The translations under genes and the position numbers were made by a program. From Microbacterium nymphoidis (GTDB lineage Bacteria > Actinomycetota > Actinomycetes > Actinomycetales > Microbacteriaceae): DNA of 52,060 nucleotides. Positions 36,520-50,229 of this stretch are shown here, in pieces (within the stretch, counting starts at the first letter, position 1; the number at the start of each line of letters is the position of its first letter). The DNA is taken from contig NZ_JAJNOD010000009.1 of NCBI RefSeq assembly GCF_021044885.1, positions 1 to 52,060 on the forward strand, written 5' to 3'. A model generated the notes under the pieces. That model searched no databases, was not told the origin of the DNA, and saw only the letters and a program-made list of their open reading frames with translations.

Positions 36520-36597
36520 ATGTCGCAGACGCTCACCCGCATCACGCTCGTCACGAGCGTCGTGGCGCGTCGACGTCAGGCGGGACGCCGAATCTAG
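36520..36597 (+). CDS. Arg-rich leader peptide of the arg operon (putative)
   Basis: A 25-codon ORF from ATG to TAG, 85 nt before argC. Six of 25 codons are Arg, and five cluster near the 3' end (R17-R18-R19 and R23-R24, codons CGT, CGA, CGT, CGC, CGA). The N-terminal part is Thr/Val/Leu with one Arg (R7). Placement 7 nt after TAGCAT fits leaderless translation; an in-frame ATG at 36511 would add three residues but overlaps the -10. A small hairpin GGCG-GGA-CGCC (36579-36589) lies within the second Arg cluster. Position, codon content and downstream pairing fit ribosome-mediated attenuation sensing arginyl-tRNA. Not verified. Confidence 0.6.
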   Translation: MSQTLTRITLVTSVVARRRQAGRRI

Positions 36598-36646
36598 GCG
36601 ACCCCGCTTTCGTCGCGTCTGCATGCGGCGGAACGCCGGTGTCGCC
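36597..36646 (+). promoter_or_regulatory. candidate attenuator RNA structure before argC
   Basis: GGCGACCCCG (36597-36606) can pair with CGGTGTCGCC (36637-36646), 9 of 10. This competes with a local GGCG-GAA-CGCC hairpin (36627-36637), and that hairpin's arms can instead pair with the equivalent arms inside the leader ORF (36579-36589). These exclusive pairings resemble an attenuator. No U-tract follows, so control might act on argC translation (AAGGTAG at 36672) rather than termination. Confidence 0.4.
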
Positions 36647-36682
36647 TTCCTGGCCCCGTTCCGCTGACTTTAAGGTAGAAAC

Positions 36683-37735
36683 ATGACGTATTCGGTCGCC
36701 GTCTCCGGCGCATCCGGCTACGCGGGCGGCGAGATCCTGCGCCTGCTCGCGAACCATCCGGACATCGAGATCCGCACGGTGACGGCTCATTCGAACGCCG
36801 GTCAACCGCTCGCCCTCCACCAGCCGCACCTGCGATCCCTCGCACATCTCACGCTGCAGGACACCACCCCGGAGATCCTCGCAGGCCACGACATCGTGTT
36901 CCTCGCCCTTCCGCACGGTCAGTCCGGGCAGTACACCGACCACCTGGCGGATGTGGCGCTGGTCATCGACGCCGGCGCGGATCATCGTCTGACGGACCAG
37001 ACTGACTGGGATGACTTCTACGGTGGCCACTTCCACGAACCGTGGGCGTACGGCGTACCGGAGCTGCTCATCGACGGCGGCGCGCGCAAGCAGCGCGAGC
37101 GCCTGGCCGGTGCCACGCGCATCGCTGCTCCCGGCTGCAACGCCTCGACGGTGGAGCTGAGCCTTGCCCCCGGGATCGCCGCCGGTGTGATTGAGGCGGA
37201 CGACATCGTCTCCGTCCTCGCAGTCGGACCTTCCGGTGCCGGCAAGAGCCTCAAGCCCAACCTGCTCGCGAGCGAGATCCTCGGCTCCGCAAACCCCTAC
37301 GCGGTGGGCGGCACCCACCGGCACATCCCCGAGATCCGGCAGGGGCTGCGGTGGGCCGGAGCAACCGGGCCGGTGCGCATCAGCTTCACCCCCGTACTCG
37401 TCCCGATGTCCCGGGGGATCCTCGCCACCACCACGGCGCGGATCGCCGAGGGCGTCGCAGACGCTCAGATCCGTGAGGCCTGGCAGCACGCGTACGGCGA
37501 CGAGACCTTCGTCCAGCTGCTGCCCGAGGGGCAGATGCCACGGACGGCCGACGTCACCGGCGCGAACACCGCGCTGATCGGCCTGTCCATCGACCGCCGC
37601 GCCGGGCGCGTGATCGTGGTCACCGCTGTCGACAACCTCGCCAAGGGCACCGCCGGTGCCGCTATTCAGTCCATGAACATCGCGCTCGGCCTCCCCGAGG
37701 ACCGGGCCCTCACCGTGAACGGAGTCGCACCGTGA
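36683..37735 (+). CDS. argC: N-acetyl-gamma-glutamyl-phosphate reductase ArgC
   Basis: A 350-residue NADPH-dependent reductase, third step of arginine synthesis. The Rossmann start is [18 protein letters not shown] (5-22). Catalytic Cys152 lies in APGCNAST. Full length. AAGGTAG precedes the ATG, and the GTG of argJ overlaps its stop (GTGA). Confidence 0.97.
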   Translation: MTYSVAVSGASGYAGGEILRLLANHPDIEIRTVTAHSNAGQPLALHQPHLRSLAHLTLQDTTPEILAGHDIVFLALPHGQSGQYTDHLADVALVIDAGADHRLTDQTDWDDFYGGHFHEPWAYGVPELLIDGGARKQRERLAGATRIAAPGCNASTVELSLAPGIAAGVIEADDIVSVLAVGPSGAGKSLKPNLLASEILGSANPYAVGGTHRHIPEIRQGLRWAGATGPVRISFTPVLVPMSRGILATTTARIAEGVADAQIREAWQHAYGDETFVQLLPEGQMPRTADVTGANTALIGLSIDRRAGRVIVVTAVDNLAKGTAGAAIQSMNIALGLPEDRALTVNGVAP

Positions 37736-38889
37736 GCGTCACGGCCGCACAGGGATTCGAAGCCGCGGGTGTCGCGGTCGGCCTCAAGTCGACGGGCAAC
37801 CGCGATGTCGCTGTGGTCGTCAACCGCGGTCCGCTGAAGGTGGGCGCCGCCGTCTTCACCTCCAATCGCGCTCAGGCCAACCCGATCATCTGGTCGAAGC
37901 AGGTGATCCAGGACGGCGTCGTGGAGGCGATCGTGCTGAACTCCGGCGGGGCGAACTGCTTCACGGGTTCCTTCGGCTTCCAGACCACGCACCAGACCGC
38001 TGAGCGTGCGGCCGAGCTCCTCGGCGTCAGCGCGGGTGACGTGCTGGTGTGCTCCACCGGTCTCATCGGCACGGGCGACGAGGTCTTCCGCGGCAAGGTG
38101 CTGGAGGGTGTTGCGCAGGGCATCGCGGAGCTGTCCGCCGATGGCGGCGAGAACGCTTCCCTCGCCATCATGACCACCGACACGCGTCCCAAGCGTTCCG
38201 TGGTCTCTCGCGATGGCTGGACCATCGGCGCGATGGCGAAGGGTGCGGGCATGCTCGCTCCGGGGCTGGCCACGATGCTCGTCGTGATCACCACCGATGC
38301 CGTGCTCACCAGCGAGCAGGCCGACACCGCGCTGCGCGCCGCGACGCACGTCAGCTTCGACCGGCTGGACTCCGATGGCTGCATGTCCACCAACGACCAG
38401 GTCACGCTTCTGGTCTCCGGTGCCTCGGGCATCACCCCTGACCTGGCCGACTTCACCGCGGCCCTGACCGAGGTGAGCGCAGACCTCTCGCGGCAGCTCC
38501 AGGGCGATGCCGAGGGAGCCAGTCACGACATCACGATCGTCGTGCGGGGAGCGGCGAACGAGGACGACGCCGTCGAGGTGGGGCGCTCCGTCGCGCGCAA
38601 CAACCTGTTCAAGGCTGCGATCTTCGGCAACGACCCGAACTGGGGCCGCGTGCTCGCCGCCATCGGCACCACACAGGCGGAGTTCGACCCGTACAACGTG
38701 GACGTCTGGATGAACGGCGTGCGTGTCTGCCACGAAGGCGGGCCGGACGCGCCGCGCGAAGAGGTCGATCTCTCCCCGCGTGCCACCGAACTCGTCATCG
38801 ATCTGCTGACGGGGGACGCCACCGCAACGATCCTCACCAACGACCTGACCCACGACTACGTGCACGAGAACAGCGCCTACGCCTCATGA
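37732..38889 (+). CDS. argJ: glutamate N-acetyltransferase ArgJ
   Basis: A 385-residue self-cleaving enzyme that recycles the acetyl group from N-acetylornithine to glutamate. The autoproteolysis site is Ala-Thr181 in [14 protein letters not shown]; Thr181 becomes the nucleophile of the beta chain. The C-terminal [15 protein letters not shown] is conserved. Presence of argJ indicates the cyclic pathway. Overlaps both neighbours by 4 nt. Confidence 0.97.
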   Translation: MSVTAAQGFEAAGVAVGLKSTGNRDVAVVVNRGPLKVGAAVFTSNRAQANPIIWSKQVIQDGVVEAIVLNSGGANCFTGSFGFQTTHQTAERAAELLGVSAGDVLVCSTGLIGTGDEVFRGKVLEGVAQGIAELSADGGENASLAIMTTDTRPKRSVVSRDGWTIGAMAKGAGMLAPGLATMLVVITTDAVLTSEQADTALRAATHVSFDRLDSDGCMSTNDQVTLLVSGASGITPDLADFTAALTEVSADLSRQLQGDAEGASHDITIVVRGAANEDDAVEVGRSVARNNLFKAAIFGNDPNWGRVLAAIGTTQAEFDPYNVDVWMNGVRVCHEGGPDAPREEVDLSPRATELVIDLLTGDATATILTNDLTHDYVHENSAYAS

Positions 38890-39791
38890 CCGACGACAAC
38901 CTCCAGCACACCGATCCGATCGCCGCCTCCGAGCGCGCGGCCATGCTGATCGAGTCCCTGCCGTGGCTGCAGAAGTTCCGCGACGCCATCATCGTGGTCA
39001 AGTACGGCGGAAACGCGATGGTGTCCGAGGAGCTGCAAGACGCGTTCGCCGCCGACATGGCCTATCTGCGCTACGTCGGCATCCAGCCGGTGGTTGTGCA
39101 TGGCGGGGGGCCGCAGATCTCGAACATGCTCGATCGCCTCGCCATCCCGAGCGAGTTCCGCGGCGGATACCGCGTCACCTCCACCGAGGCGATCAGCGTG
39201 GTGCGCATGGTGCTCACCGGGCAGATCAATCCGCAGCTGGTCGCCAAGATCAACTCCCACGGGCCGATCGCCACCGGACTGTCCGGTGAGGATGCGGGCC
39301 TGTTCGGCGGTCGCCGCCGGGGCGTGGTGATCGACGGTGTCGAGGAGTCCCTGGGCCGTGTCGGCGACGTCGTCACCGTTGATCCGACCCCCGTGCTCGA
39401 TCATCTCGCCGCGGGGCGCATCCCCGTGGTGTCCTCGATCGCGCCCGATCTGGACCACCCCGGTCAGTCGCTCAACGTGAACGCCGACGCCGCGGCCGCG
39501 GCTCTCGCCACCGCGCTCGGGGCGAAGAAGCTGGTCATCCTCACCGATGTCGCCGGCCTCTACGCGGACTGGCCCAACCGGGACTCTCTCGTCTCGCACC
39601 TGAACGCACAGGAGCTGCGTGAACTCATGCCGAGTCTGGAGAGCGGCATGATCCCCAAGATGCAGGCCTGCCTCGACGCCGTCTCCGGCGGTGTGAGCAG
39701 CGCCGCGATCATCGACGGACGGGTGCCGCACTCGGTGCTCGTCGAACTCTTCACCAGTCAGGGAATCGGAACGGAAGTGGTGGCGCAATGA
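38886..39791 (+). CDS. argB: acetylglutamate kinase ArgB
   Basis: A 301-residue amino-acid kinase. VVKYGGNAM (ATP phosphate), [11 protein letters not shown] (substrate), and [11 protein letters not shown] near the C-terminal ATP site are diagnostic. An N-terminal helix of about 25 residues is the type that allows hexamers with arginine feedback inhibition, as in other actinobacteria. Overlaps argJ and argD (ATGA). Confidence 0.97.
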   Translation: MTDDNLQHTDPIAASERAAMLIESLPWLQKFRDAIIVVKYGGNAMVSEELQDAFAADMAYLRYVGIQPVVVHGGGPQISNMLDRLAIPSEFRGGYRVTSTEAISVVRMVLTGQINPQLVAKINSHGPIATGLSGEDAGLFGGRRRGVVIDGVEESLGRVGDVVTVDPTPVLDHLAAGRIPVVSSIAPDLDHPGQSLNVNADAAAAALATALGAKKLVILTDVAGLYADWPNRDSLVSHLNAQELRELMPSLESGMIPKMQACLDAVSGGVSSAAIIDGRVPHSVLVELFTSQGIGTEVVAQ

Positions 39792-40983
39792 GCGCATGGC
39801 AGGACGACGCGACGCGCGATCTGATGGGGCTGGGCGGCCGCCTGGCGCTGCTCGTGCGCGGCGAGGGGTCCGCGGTGTGGGACGCAGAAGGCAACCGCTA
39901 CCTGGACTTCCTCGGCGGCATCGCCGTCAACAGCCTCGGTCACGCACACCCGGCTTTCGTCGCGGCGGTCTCTGACCAGGCGGCGGTGCTCTCGCACGTG
40001 TCCAACTACTTCGCCACACCTCAGCAGCTCGAGCTTGCCGCCACCCTGAAGCGTCTGGCCGGTACCGGAGACGCAGGGCGGGTCTTCTTCGCCAATTCCG
40101 GCACGGAGGCGAACGAGACGGCGGTGAAGCTGGCCCGTCTGCACGGGAACAAGGTCGGCAAGAAGGGGCTGGTCAGCCTCAACCACGCCTTCCACGGTCG
40201 TTCGATGGGGGCCTTGTCGCTCACGCCGAAGCCGCTCTATCAGGACGCTTTCCAGCCGCTGCTGCCGGATGTCACCTACATCGACAACACCCTGGACGCG
40301 CTGGAGGAGCTGGACTGGTCCGACGTCGCGGCGATCTTCATCGAGCCGATCCAGGGCGAAGCCGGAGTGGTCGAGCACCCCGCTGGCTTCCTTCGCCGCG
40401 CCTGGGAGCTCGCCACGGCGAACGACGCGCTGCTGATCGTCGATGAGGTGCAGACCGGGATGGGACGCACGGGGGACTGGTTCGCCTTCCAGCGCGAGGG
40501 CATCGTCCCGGATGCGATGACGTTGGCCAAGGGCATCGCCGCCGGCTTCCCGCTGGGGGCGCTGGTCACCTTCGGCGAGGCGAGCGAGCTGTTCTACCCG
40601 GGCACCCACAACTCGACCTTCGGCGGCAATCCGCTCGCCACGGCCGTCGGCATCGCCGTCATCGCTGAGATCGAGGACAACGACCTGCTCGCGAACGTGA
40701 GTGCACGCGGCGAGGAGCTGCGGGCGGCCGTCGCCGATCTTCCCCTGGTCGCCGGAACCTCCGGAGCGGGCCTGCTCATCGGAATCCAGCTCGACGGCCC
40801 GCACGCCGGTGCCGTTCGCGAGGCGGCCCACCGGCACGGGCTGATCGTCAACGCGCCGACCGATGACGTCATCCGCATCGCACCGGCCTACACGATCGGC
40901 GACGCCGAGGTCGAAGAATTCACCCGTCTGTTCGCCGCCGCGCTCGCGGACGTGAACGGCACCGCACCCGAGGAGAACCACGC

Positions 40984-40987
<4 letters not shown>
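39788..40987 (+). CDS. argD: acetylornithine aminotransferase ArgD
   Basis: A 399-residue class III PLP aminotransferase. [15 protein letters not shown] (103-117) binds phosphate, [14 protein letters not shown] (216-229) holds the PLP-Asp, and PLP Lys248 is in [15 protein letters not shown]. Full length. Overlaps both neighbours by 4 nt. Confidence 0.96.
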
Positions 40988-46231
<5,244 letters not shown>

Positions 46232-46249
46232 TGGCCCGGTGCCGGGCGA

Positions 46250-46831
46250 TCAGTGGATCTCGGTGTCGGCGGCCCCGCGCGTCCAGGAAGTGAACGTCAC
46301 GACGAGCCCGCTGCGCGTGGGAGCCGCCAGGAACGGACCCGCCGTGACCGGGACGTCGCCGGGGAACGGCGCGAGCCGGACCAGCCGCCAGTGCTCGTCC
46401 TCGCCGGATCGCGCGCGGATGATGAGGGCGTCGGCCCAGCGGCTGACACGGAGGATCAGTCCGCGTCCCGCCCACTCGTCCACGTGACCCACCGACCAAT
46501 CCGAGGCGCCGTTCGTGACCACCGCGCCCAGGCCGAGGTGTCCGTCGGCGAACTCGACGCCGGCCTTCACCCAGCGTTCCGCGTCCGCTCGGACGAACAC
46601 TCCCGCCTGATCGAACTCGCCGGTGAAGTCGCCACGGAAGCCCACCTCCATCGACTCACCGACCTCCAGCGGCGCGAGGAGCGCGTGCTCGTTGTCATGG
46701 GTGAAGCCGTAGGCGGTGCGCAGCCACGCATCGCTGCCCTCCGCGGCCTCGACGGCGAGCGCACCGTCGAGAGTGGACGATGAGACGGGGGCGGTGGTCC
46801 ACGATCCGGACTCCCAGGCGACGATTTCCAT
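46250..46831 (-). CDS. DUF1349 domain protein
   Basis: About 193 residues from the ATG at 46831, which begins MEIVAWESGSW. SDAWLRTAYGFTHDNEHALLAP, FDQAGVFVRADAERWVKAGVEFADG and GPFLAAPTRSGL are typical of DUF1349, a concanavalin-like beta-sandwich; yeast Ree1 is a distant relative. Biochemical role unknown. The frame extends to 46921 but that part is not family-like. It converges on the helicase gene with 18 bp between. Confidence 0.82.
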   Translation of the reverse strand: MEIVAWESGSWTTAPVSSSTLDGALAVEAAEGSDAWLRTAYGFTHDNEHALLAPLEVGESMEVGFRGDFTGEFDQAGVFVRADAERWVKAGVEFADGHLGLGAVVTNGASDWSVGHVDEWAGRGLILRVSRWADALIIRARSGEDEHWRLVRLAPFPGDVPVTAGPFLAAPTRSGLVVTFTSWTRGAADTEIH

Positions 46832-46953
46832 GACGCCATCATGACCGATCGTGACGACGTGCATGTCGCTATGTGACGCCTCGCGTGACGTGGCCGCTGC
46901 GTGAGACGTACCGTGGACCAACCGATCAGCAGACCCGAGAAGGGAACGGAACG

Positions 46954-47280
46954 ATGTCCACCACCACGCGCCTCGAGCAGTCCATCCAGACCGCTTGCGA
47001 GCACGGCGCGATGTGCGTGCACGACCGTTCCGGCCATGGTCTGACGGGCATCCGCCTGCGCCTGGCCCTCACCACCCGCTCGGGATGGCGAGATGCCGTC
47101 ATCGAGTCGGTCGACGCGGACGGCTGGATCGATCTGCGCCTGCTCGCCGACGGCGACCTCGTGCGGGTCTGGAACCATGCCGATCTCAGCGAGGTGCTGG
47201 TGTCCGGCGAGCCGGTGGCTCTGCACGAGCGCTACGAGGTGCTCGCCGCCGGCGCACTCCATCTGAACATCGCGGTCTGA
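46954..47280 (+). CDS. hypothetical protein
   Basis: A 108-residue protein with an AAGGGAACGGA ribosome site before the ATG. No family recognised. The N-terminal third is helical (TTTRLEQSIQTACEHGAM); the rest alternates hydrophobic and acidic residues (RDAVIESVDADGWIDLRLLADGDLVRVWNH), suggesting a small beta-barrel. Divergent from the DUF1349 gene across about 120 bp; followed by a strong terminator. Confidence 0.75.
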   Translation: MSTTTRLEQSIQTACEHGAMCVHDRSGHGLTGIRLRLALTTRSGWRDAVIESVDADGWIDLRLLADGDLVRVWNHADLSEVLVSGEPVALHERYEVLAAGALHLNIAV

Positions 47281-47289
47281 GCCGCGCAC

Positions 47290-47331
47290 ACGAAGAAGGG
47301 TCCGTGCCTGTAGGCACGGACCCTTCTTCGT
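47290..47331. terminator. bidirectional terminator, hypothetical gene / copper-storage gene
   Basis: A perfect 19-bp stem beginning ACGAAGAAGGGTCCG with a 4-nt loop and a TTT tail lies between convergent stops. Confidence 0.92.
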
Positions 47332-47341
47332 TTCGGGACGC

Positions 47342-47761
47342 TTACGCTCCCATCGAGGCCATCATCTTCTCGCAGGCCTTCATGCAGGTCTCGGCGGCCA
47401 TCATGCACATGCGGCAGGTCTCGCTCATGTCCGCGTGCTTGGCGCACTCGTCCATGCAGGCGCGGCACATTGCGATGCACGCCTGCAGCATGGGCATCAT
47501 CGTCTCGGCCGACATGCTCATCGGGCGCATCATCATCTTCATCATGGTGGAGCAGACGTCCGCGCACATCGCGCACATCGACGCGCACATGCCGATGCCG
47601 TCCATGCCCGACATGGCGTCGGAGCACATCGTGCACGCCTGCATACAGGCGTTGCACGCCTCCATACACTCCTGCATCACCATCATGTCCATGTTCTGCA
47701 TCATGCTGTCCTGCATCATGGACGCGGGCATCATCTTCATCATGTCCGTCATCTGGTCCAT
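47342..47761 (-). CDS. Met/Cys-rich copper-storage-like protein (DUF326/Csp four-helix bundle)
   Basis: A 139-residue protein with about 42 Met and 17 Cys by my count. Cys are spaced as CxxxC/CxxC along predicted helices (CMEACNACMQACTMC, CASMCAMCADVC, CIAMCRACMDEC, CRMCMMAAETCMKAC), the Csp/DUF326 pattern in which Cys line a four-helix bundle and bind many Cu(I) ions. There is no signal peptide, so it resembles cytosolic Csp3 rather than exported Csp1. The first 30 residues are a Met-rich stretch with MM pairs and no Cys, and Met also fills inter-helix loops. I chose the ATG at 47761 because GAGAGGAG is well placed; an upstream ATG at 47791 lacks one. Copper binding is inferred. Confidence 0.88.
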   Translation of the reverse strand: MDQMTDMMKMMPASMMQDSMMQNMDMMVMQECMEACNACMQACTMCSDAMSGMDGIGMCASMCAMCADVCSTMMKMMMRPMSMSAETMMPMLQACIAMCRACMDECAKHADMSETCRMCMMAAETCMKACEKMMASMGA

Positions 47762-47802
47762 AGCCGACTCCTCTCGATCGTGCGGATGCACGTCAGTCGG
47801 CT
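47762..47802 (-). promoter_or_regulatory. 5' hairpin of the copper-storage-like gene
   Basis: AGTCGGCT (47795-47802) and AGCCGACT (47762-47769) form a perfect 8-bp inverted repeat. In the mRNA one arm abuts the AUG and includes the last bases of the GGAG ribosome site, which could gate translation. Confidence 0.4.
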
Positions 47803-47871
47803 GGCACCCGCGGTTATGACGAAATGTTACGCGCGTGTGGCGGCGTTGCGGAAAACTCCTCGTGAAATATT

Positions 47872-48279
47872 TCAGCCCCGTGGCTGCTGCACACGAATGG
47901 CCGTGCCCGCAGGGTCACGCAGCGCGAAATCGCGTACGCCGTAGTCCTGCTCGAGGATGTCCTGCACGATCTCGGCGCCGGCGTCCACCGCTCGCCGGTA
48001 GGCGGCATCGAGGTCGTCGGTCGACAGGACGAGCTGGGGAAGAGATCCTGCCGCAAGCAGCCGGGAGAGTGTCTCGCCGTCCTCCGGGGAGACGCCCACG
48101 CGCGGGCTGGTCAGCACGATCTGACCCGGAGCGCCTGCCTCGGAGCCGAGCGTGACCCAGCTGAACTCGCCGTAGTTGACCTCTGTCAGCACGGAGAAGC
48201 CGAGGGCGTCGCGGTAGAACGCGGTGGATGCGGGGATGTCGTCGGAGAGCACGGTGGTGAACTGCAGATTGATCGTCAT
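47872..48279 (-). CDS. VOC-family (glyoxalase/bleomycin resistance-like) protein
   Basis: A 135-residue protein with two beta-alpha-beta-beta-beta modules: FTTVLSDDIPASTAFYRDALGF and LVLSTDDLDAAYRRAVDAGAEIV followed by FALRDPAGTAIRV. Metal ligands and substrate cannot be assigned. ATG is 6 nt after TAGGCT. It lies downstream of an AraC-type gene on the same strand, a common pairing. Confidence 0.88.
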   Translation of the reverse strand: MTINLQFTTVLSDDIPASTAFYRDALGFSVLTEVNYGEFSWVTLGSEAGAPGQIVLTSPRVGVSPEDGETLSRLLAAGSLPQLVLSTDDLDAAYRRAVDAGAEIVQDILEQDYGVRDFALRDPAGTAIRVQQPRG

Positions 48280-48285
48280 GCGGTC

Positions 48286-48291
48286 AGCCTA
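48286..48291 (-). promoter_or_regulatory. -10 element of the VOC gene, probable leaderless promoter
   Basis: On the minus strand TAGGCT is followed by 6 nt and the ATG at 48279. Confidence 0.55.
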
Positions 48292-48339
48292 CGAACGCCG
48301 GGCGGGATGCGCTTCTTCGAATCTGCTCGTCCACCTCGC

Positions 48340-48747
48340 TCAGTCCTCGTAGCGGCGGCGACGGGTGAAACGGGCGGCCACGAACGGCGGGACCAGCTCG
48401 ATGTCGGCATGCTCGCGCCGCGCGTAGGCGGATGGCGTCTCCCCATACACTTCCCGGAAGCGCGTGCTGAACGAGCCCACGGAGCTGAGACCCACCGCGA
48501 TGCAGGCATCCGTGACGCTCGCGCCCTGGCGCAGCAGCCAGGCGGCTCGCTCGAGACGCCGCGTCAGCAGGTACTGGTGCGGGCTCTCGCCGTACAGAGC
48601 GCGAAACGACCGGGTGAAATGGGCCGGGGAGAGGTGCACGTGGGCGGCGACATCGGGAATCGTGAGACCGTCCGCGTATCGCCGGTCGATGAGGTCGCGA
48701 GCCCGCCGCAGCAGGCGAACGGTGTCCAAGTCGGGCTTCGCGCTCAC
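48340..48747 (-). CDS. AraC-family transcriptional regulator (DNA-binding domain only)
   Basis: A 135-residue protein made of the AraC double helix-turn-helix: LTIPDVAAHVHLSPAHFTRSFRALYGESPHQYL and SVTDACIAVGLSSVGSFSTRFREVYGETPSAY. No effector domain precedes it. A basic tail (ARFTRRRRYED) ends it. GTG start. Likely regulates the adjacent VOC gene, as in similar pairs; inferred. Confidence 0.92.
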   Translation of the reverse strand: MSAKPDLDTVRLLRRARDLIDRRYADGLTIPDVAAHVHLSPAHFTRSFRALYGESPHQYLLTRRLERAAWLLRQGASVTDACIAVGLSSVGSFSTRFREVYGETPSAYARREHADIELVPPFVAARFTRRRRYED

Positions 48748-48753
48748 CCGCCC

Positions 48754-48759
48754 ACCCTA
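48754..48759 (-). promoter_or_regulatory. -10 element of the AraC gene, probable leaderless promoter
   Basis: On the minus strand TAGGGT is followed by 6 nt and the GTG at 48747. Confidence 0.55.
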
Positions 48760-48796
48760 TCGAGGGCAGCGGTCACGCCGGGGTGCGCGCACGACC

Positions 48797-48802
48797 TAAG
48801 CT
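48797..48802 (+). promoter_or_regulatory. -10 element of tyrS, probable leaderless promoter
   Basis: TAAGCT is followed by 7 nt (GGAACGC) and the tyrS ATG. Confidence 0.5.
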
Positions 48803-48809
48803 GGAACGC

Positions 48810-50111
48810 ATGGCAACCGCAGTTGATATCGCGACGCCGCCCGCAGCAGATCCCGCGTTCGAGAACGTGTGGGACGAGCTGGTCTGGCGCGGACTCGTGC
48901 ACGTGTCCACCGATCAGGAAGCTCTTCGTGAGCTGCTCGGCGGGGACCCGATCGTCTATTACTGCGGCTTCGACCCGACGGCGCCCTCGCTGCACCTCGG
49001 GAACCTGGTTCAGCTGCTCACGCTGCGCCGCATCCAGCTCGCCGGTCACCGTCCTCTCGGGCTCGTGGGAGGCTCCACCGGGCTGATCGGCGACCCGCGG
49101 CCCACGGCCGAGCGCACGCTCAACACGCCGGAGACCGTGGCGGCCTGGGTGGACCGTCTGCGCTCGCAGGTGGAACGCTACCTGAGCTTCGAAGGCGACA
49201 ACGCCGCACGCATCGTGAACAATCTGGACTGGACCGCGCCGCTCAGCGCGATCGACTTCCTTCGTGAGATCGGCAAGAACTTCCGCGTCGGCACGATGCT
49301 GAAGAAGGATGCCGTCGCCACGCGGCTCAACTCCGAAGAGGGCATCAGCTACACCGAGTTCAGCTACCAGATCCTGCAGGGGATGGACTTCCTGGAGCTG
49401 TACCGTCAGTACGGGTGTGTGCTGCAGACCGGCGGATCCGACCAGTGGGGAAACCTCACCAGTGGTACCGATCTCATCCGCAAGGTCGAGGGCGTGAGTG
49501 CTCACGCCATCGGCACCCCGCTGATCACCAACAGCGACGGCACCAAGTTCGGCAAGTCCGAGGGCAACGCGATCTGGCTGGACGCATCGATGTGCAGCCC
49601 CTACCGGATGTACCAGTTCTGGCTGAACACGGACGACGCCGACGTGATCGATCGTCTCAAGGTGTTCACGTTCCTCACCCGCGATCAGATCGAGGACTAC
49701 GCCCGCCTGGTGGCCGAGGAGCCCTTCCGTCGCGAGGCACAGAAGCGACTGGCGCTCGAGGTGACCACGACGGTCCACGGTCCGGAGGCGACCGACGCGG
49801 TCATTGCGGCTTCCGAGGCGCTGTTCGGCAAGGGGGATCTGGCAGCGCTCGATGCCGACACGCTGCGCACGGCACTGGAAGAGCTTCCTCACGCCGACGT
49901 GGCTCGCGGATCCACCGTCGTGCAGGCACTGGTGGACACCGGCCTGTGCAGCAGCGCCAGCGAAGCGCGTCGTGCGATCAGCCAGGGCGGCGTCTCCCTC
50001 GACGGAGTCAAGATCGACGATGAGAACGCCGTCGTCACGGGCGCCCTGCCCGGCGGGGTCTCTGTGCTGCGGCGCGGCAAGAAGACGCTTGCCGGTCTGT
50101 TCGTCTCCTGA
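48810..50111 (+). CDS. tyrS: tyrosyl-tRNA synthetase
   Basis: A 433-residue class I synthetase. The HIGH equivalent is HLGN (62-65), GGSDQWGN binds tyrosine/ATP, and the KMSKS loop is KFGKS (246-250), the usual bacterial TyrRS variant. The C-terminal S4 RNA-binding domain is ASEARRAISQGGVSLDGVKI. I chose the ATG at 48810 over an in-frame start at 48783 because of the -10 at 48797. Confidence 0.97.
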   Translation: MATAVDIATPPAADPAFENVWDELVWRGLVHVSTDQEALRELLGGDPIVYYCGFDPTAPSLHLGNLVQLLTLRRIQLAGHRPLGLVGGSTGLIGDPRPTAERTLNTPETVAAWVDRLRSQVERYLSFEGDNAARIVNNLDWTAPLSAIDFLREIGKNFRVGTMLKKDAVATRLNSEEGISYTEFSYQILQGMDFLELYRQYGCVLQTGGSDQWGNLTSGTDLIRKVEGVSAHAIGTPLITNSDGTKFGKSEGNAIWLDASMCSPYRMYQFWLNTDDADVIDRLKVFTFLTRDQIEDYARLVAEEPFRREAQKRLALEVTTTVHGPEATDAVIAASEALFGKGDLAALDADTLRTALEELPHADVARGSTVVQALVDTGLCSSASEARRAISQGGVSLDGVKIDDENAVVTGALPGGVSVLRRGKKTLAGLFVS

Positions 50112-50121
50112 CGTGATCCCG

Positions 50122-50162
50122 AGAAGGGACCCGGAACCACCTGGTGGCTCCGGGTCCCTTCT
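50122..50162 (+). terminator. terminator of tyrS
   Basis: A perfect 14-bp stem (AGAAGGGACCCGGA and complement) with a 13-nt loop that can pair further (CCAC/GTGG). Confidence 0.85.
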
Positions 50163-50173
50163 GCCGTGATCCG

Positions 50174-50179
50174 TAGACT
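50174..50179 (+). promoter_or_regulatory. putative -10 element of the DUF4184 gene
   Basis: TAGACT, the same sequence as before pheS, gives a leader of about 45 nt ahead of the GTG at 50230. Confidence 0.4.
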
Positions 50180-50229
50180 CGGTGCCGTCGCGGGGGGCAT
50201 CCGTCTCCGGGCGCCGAGAGGGGGAGCGT

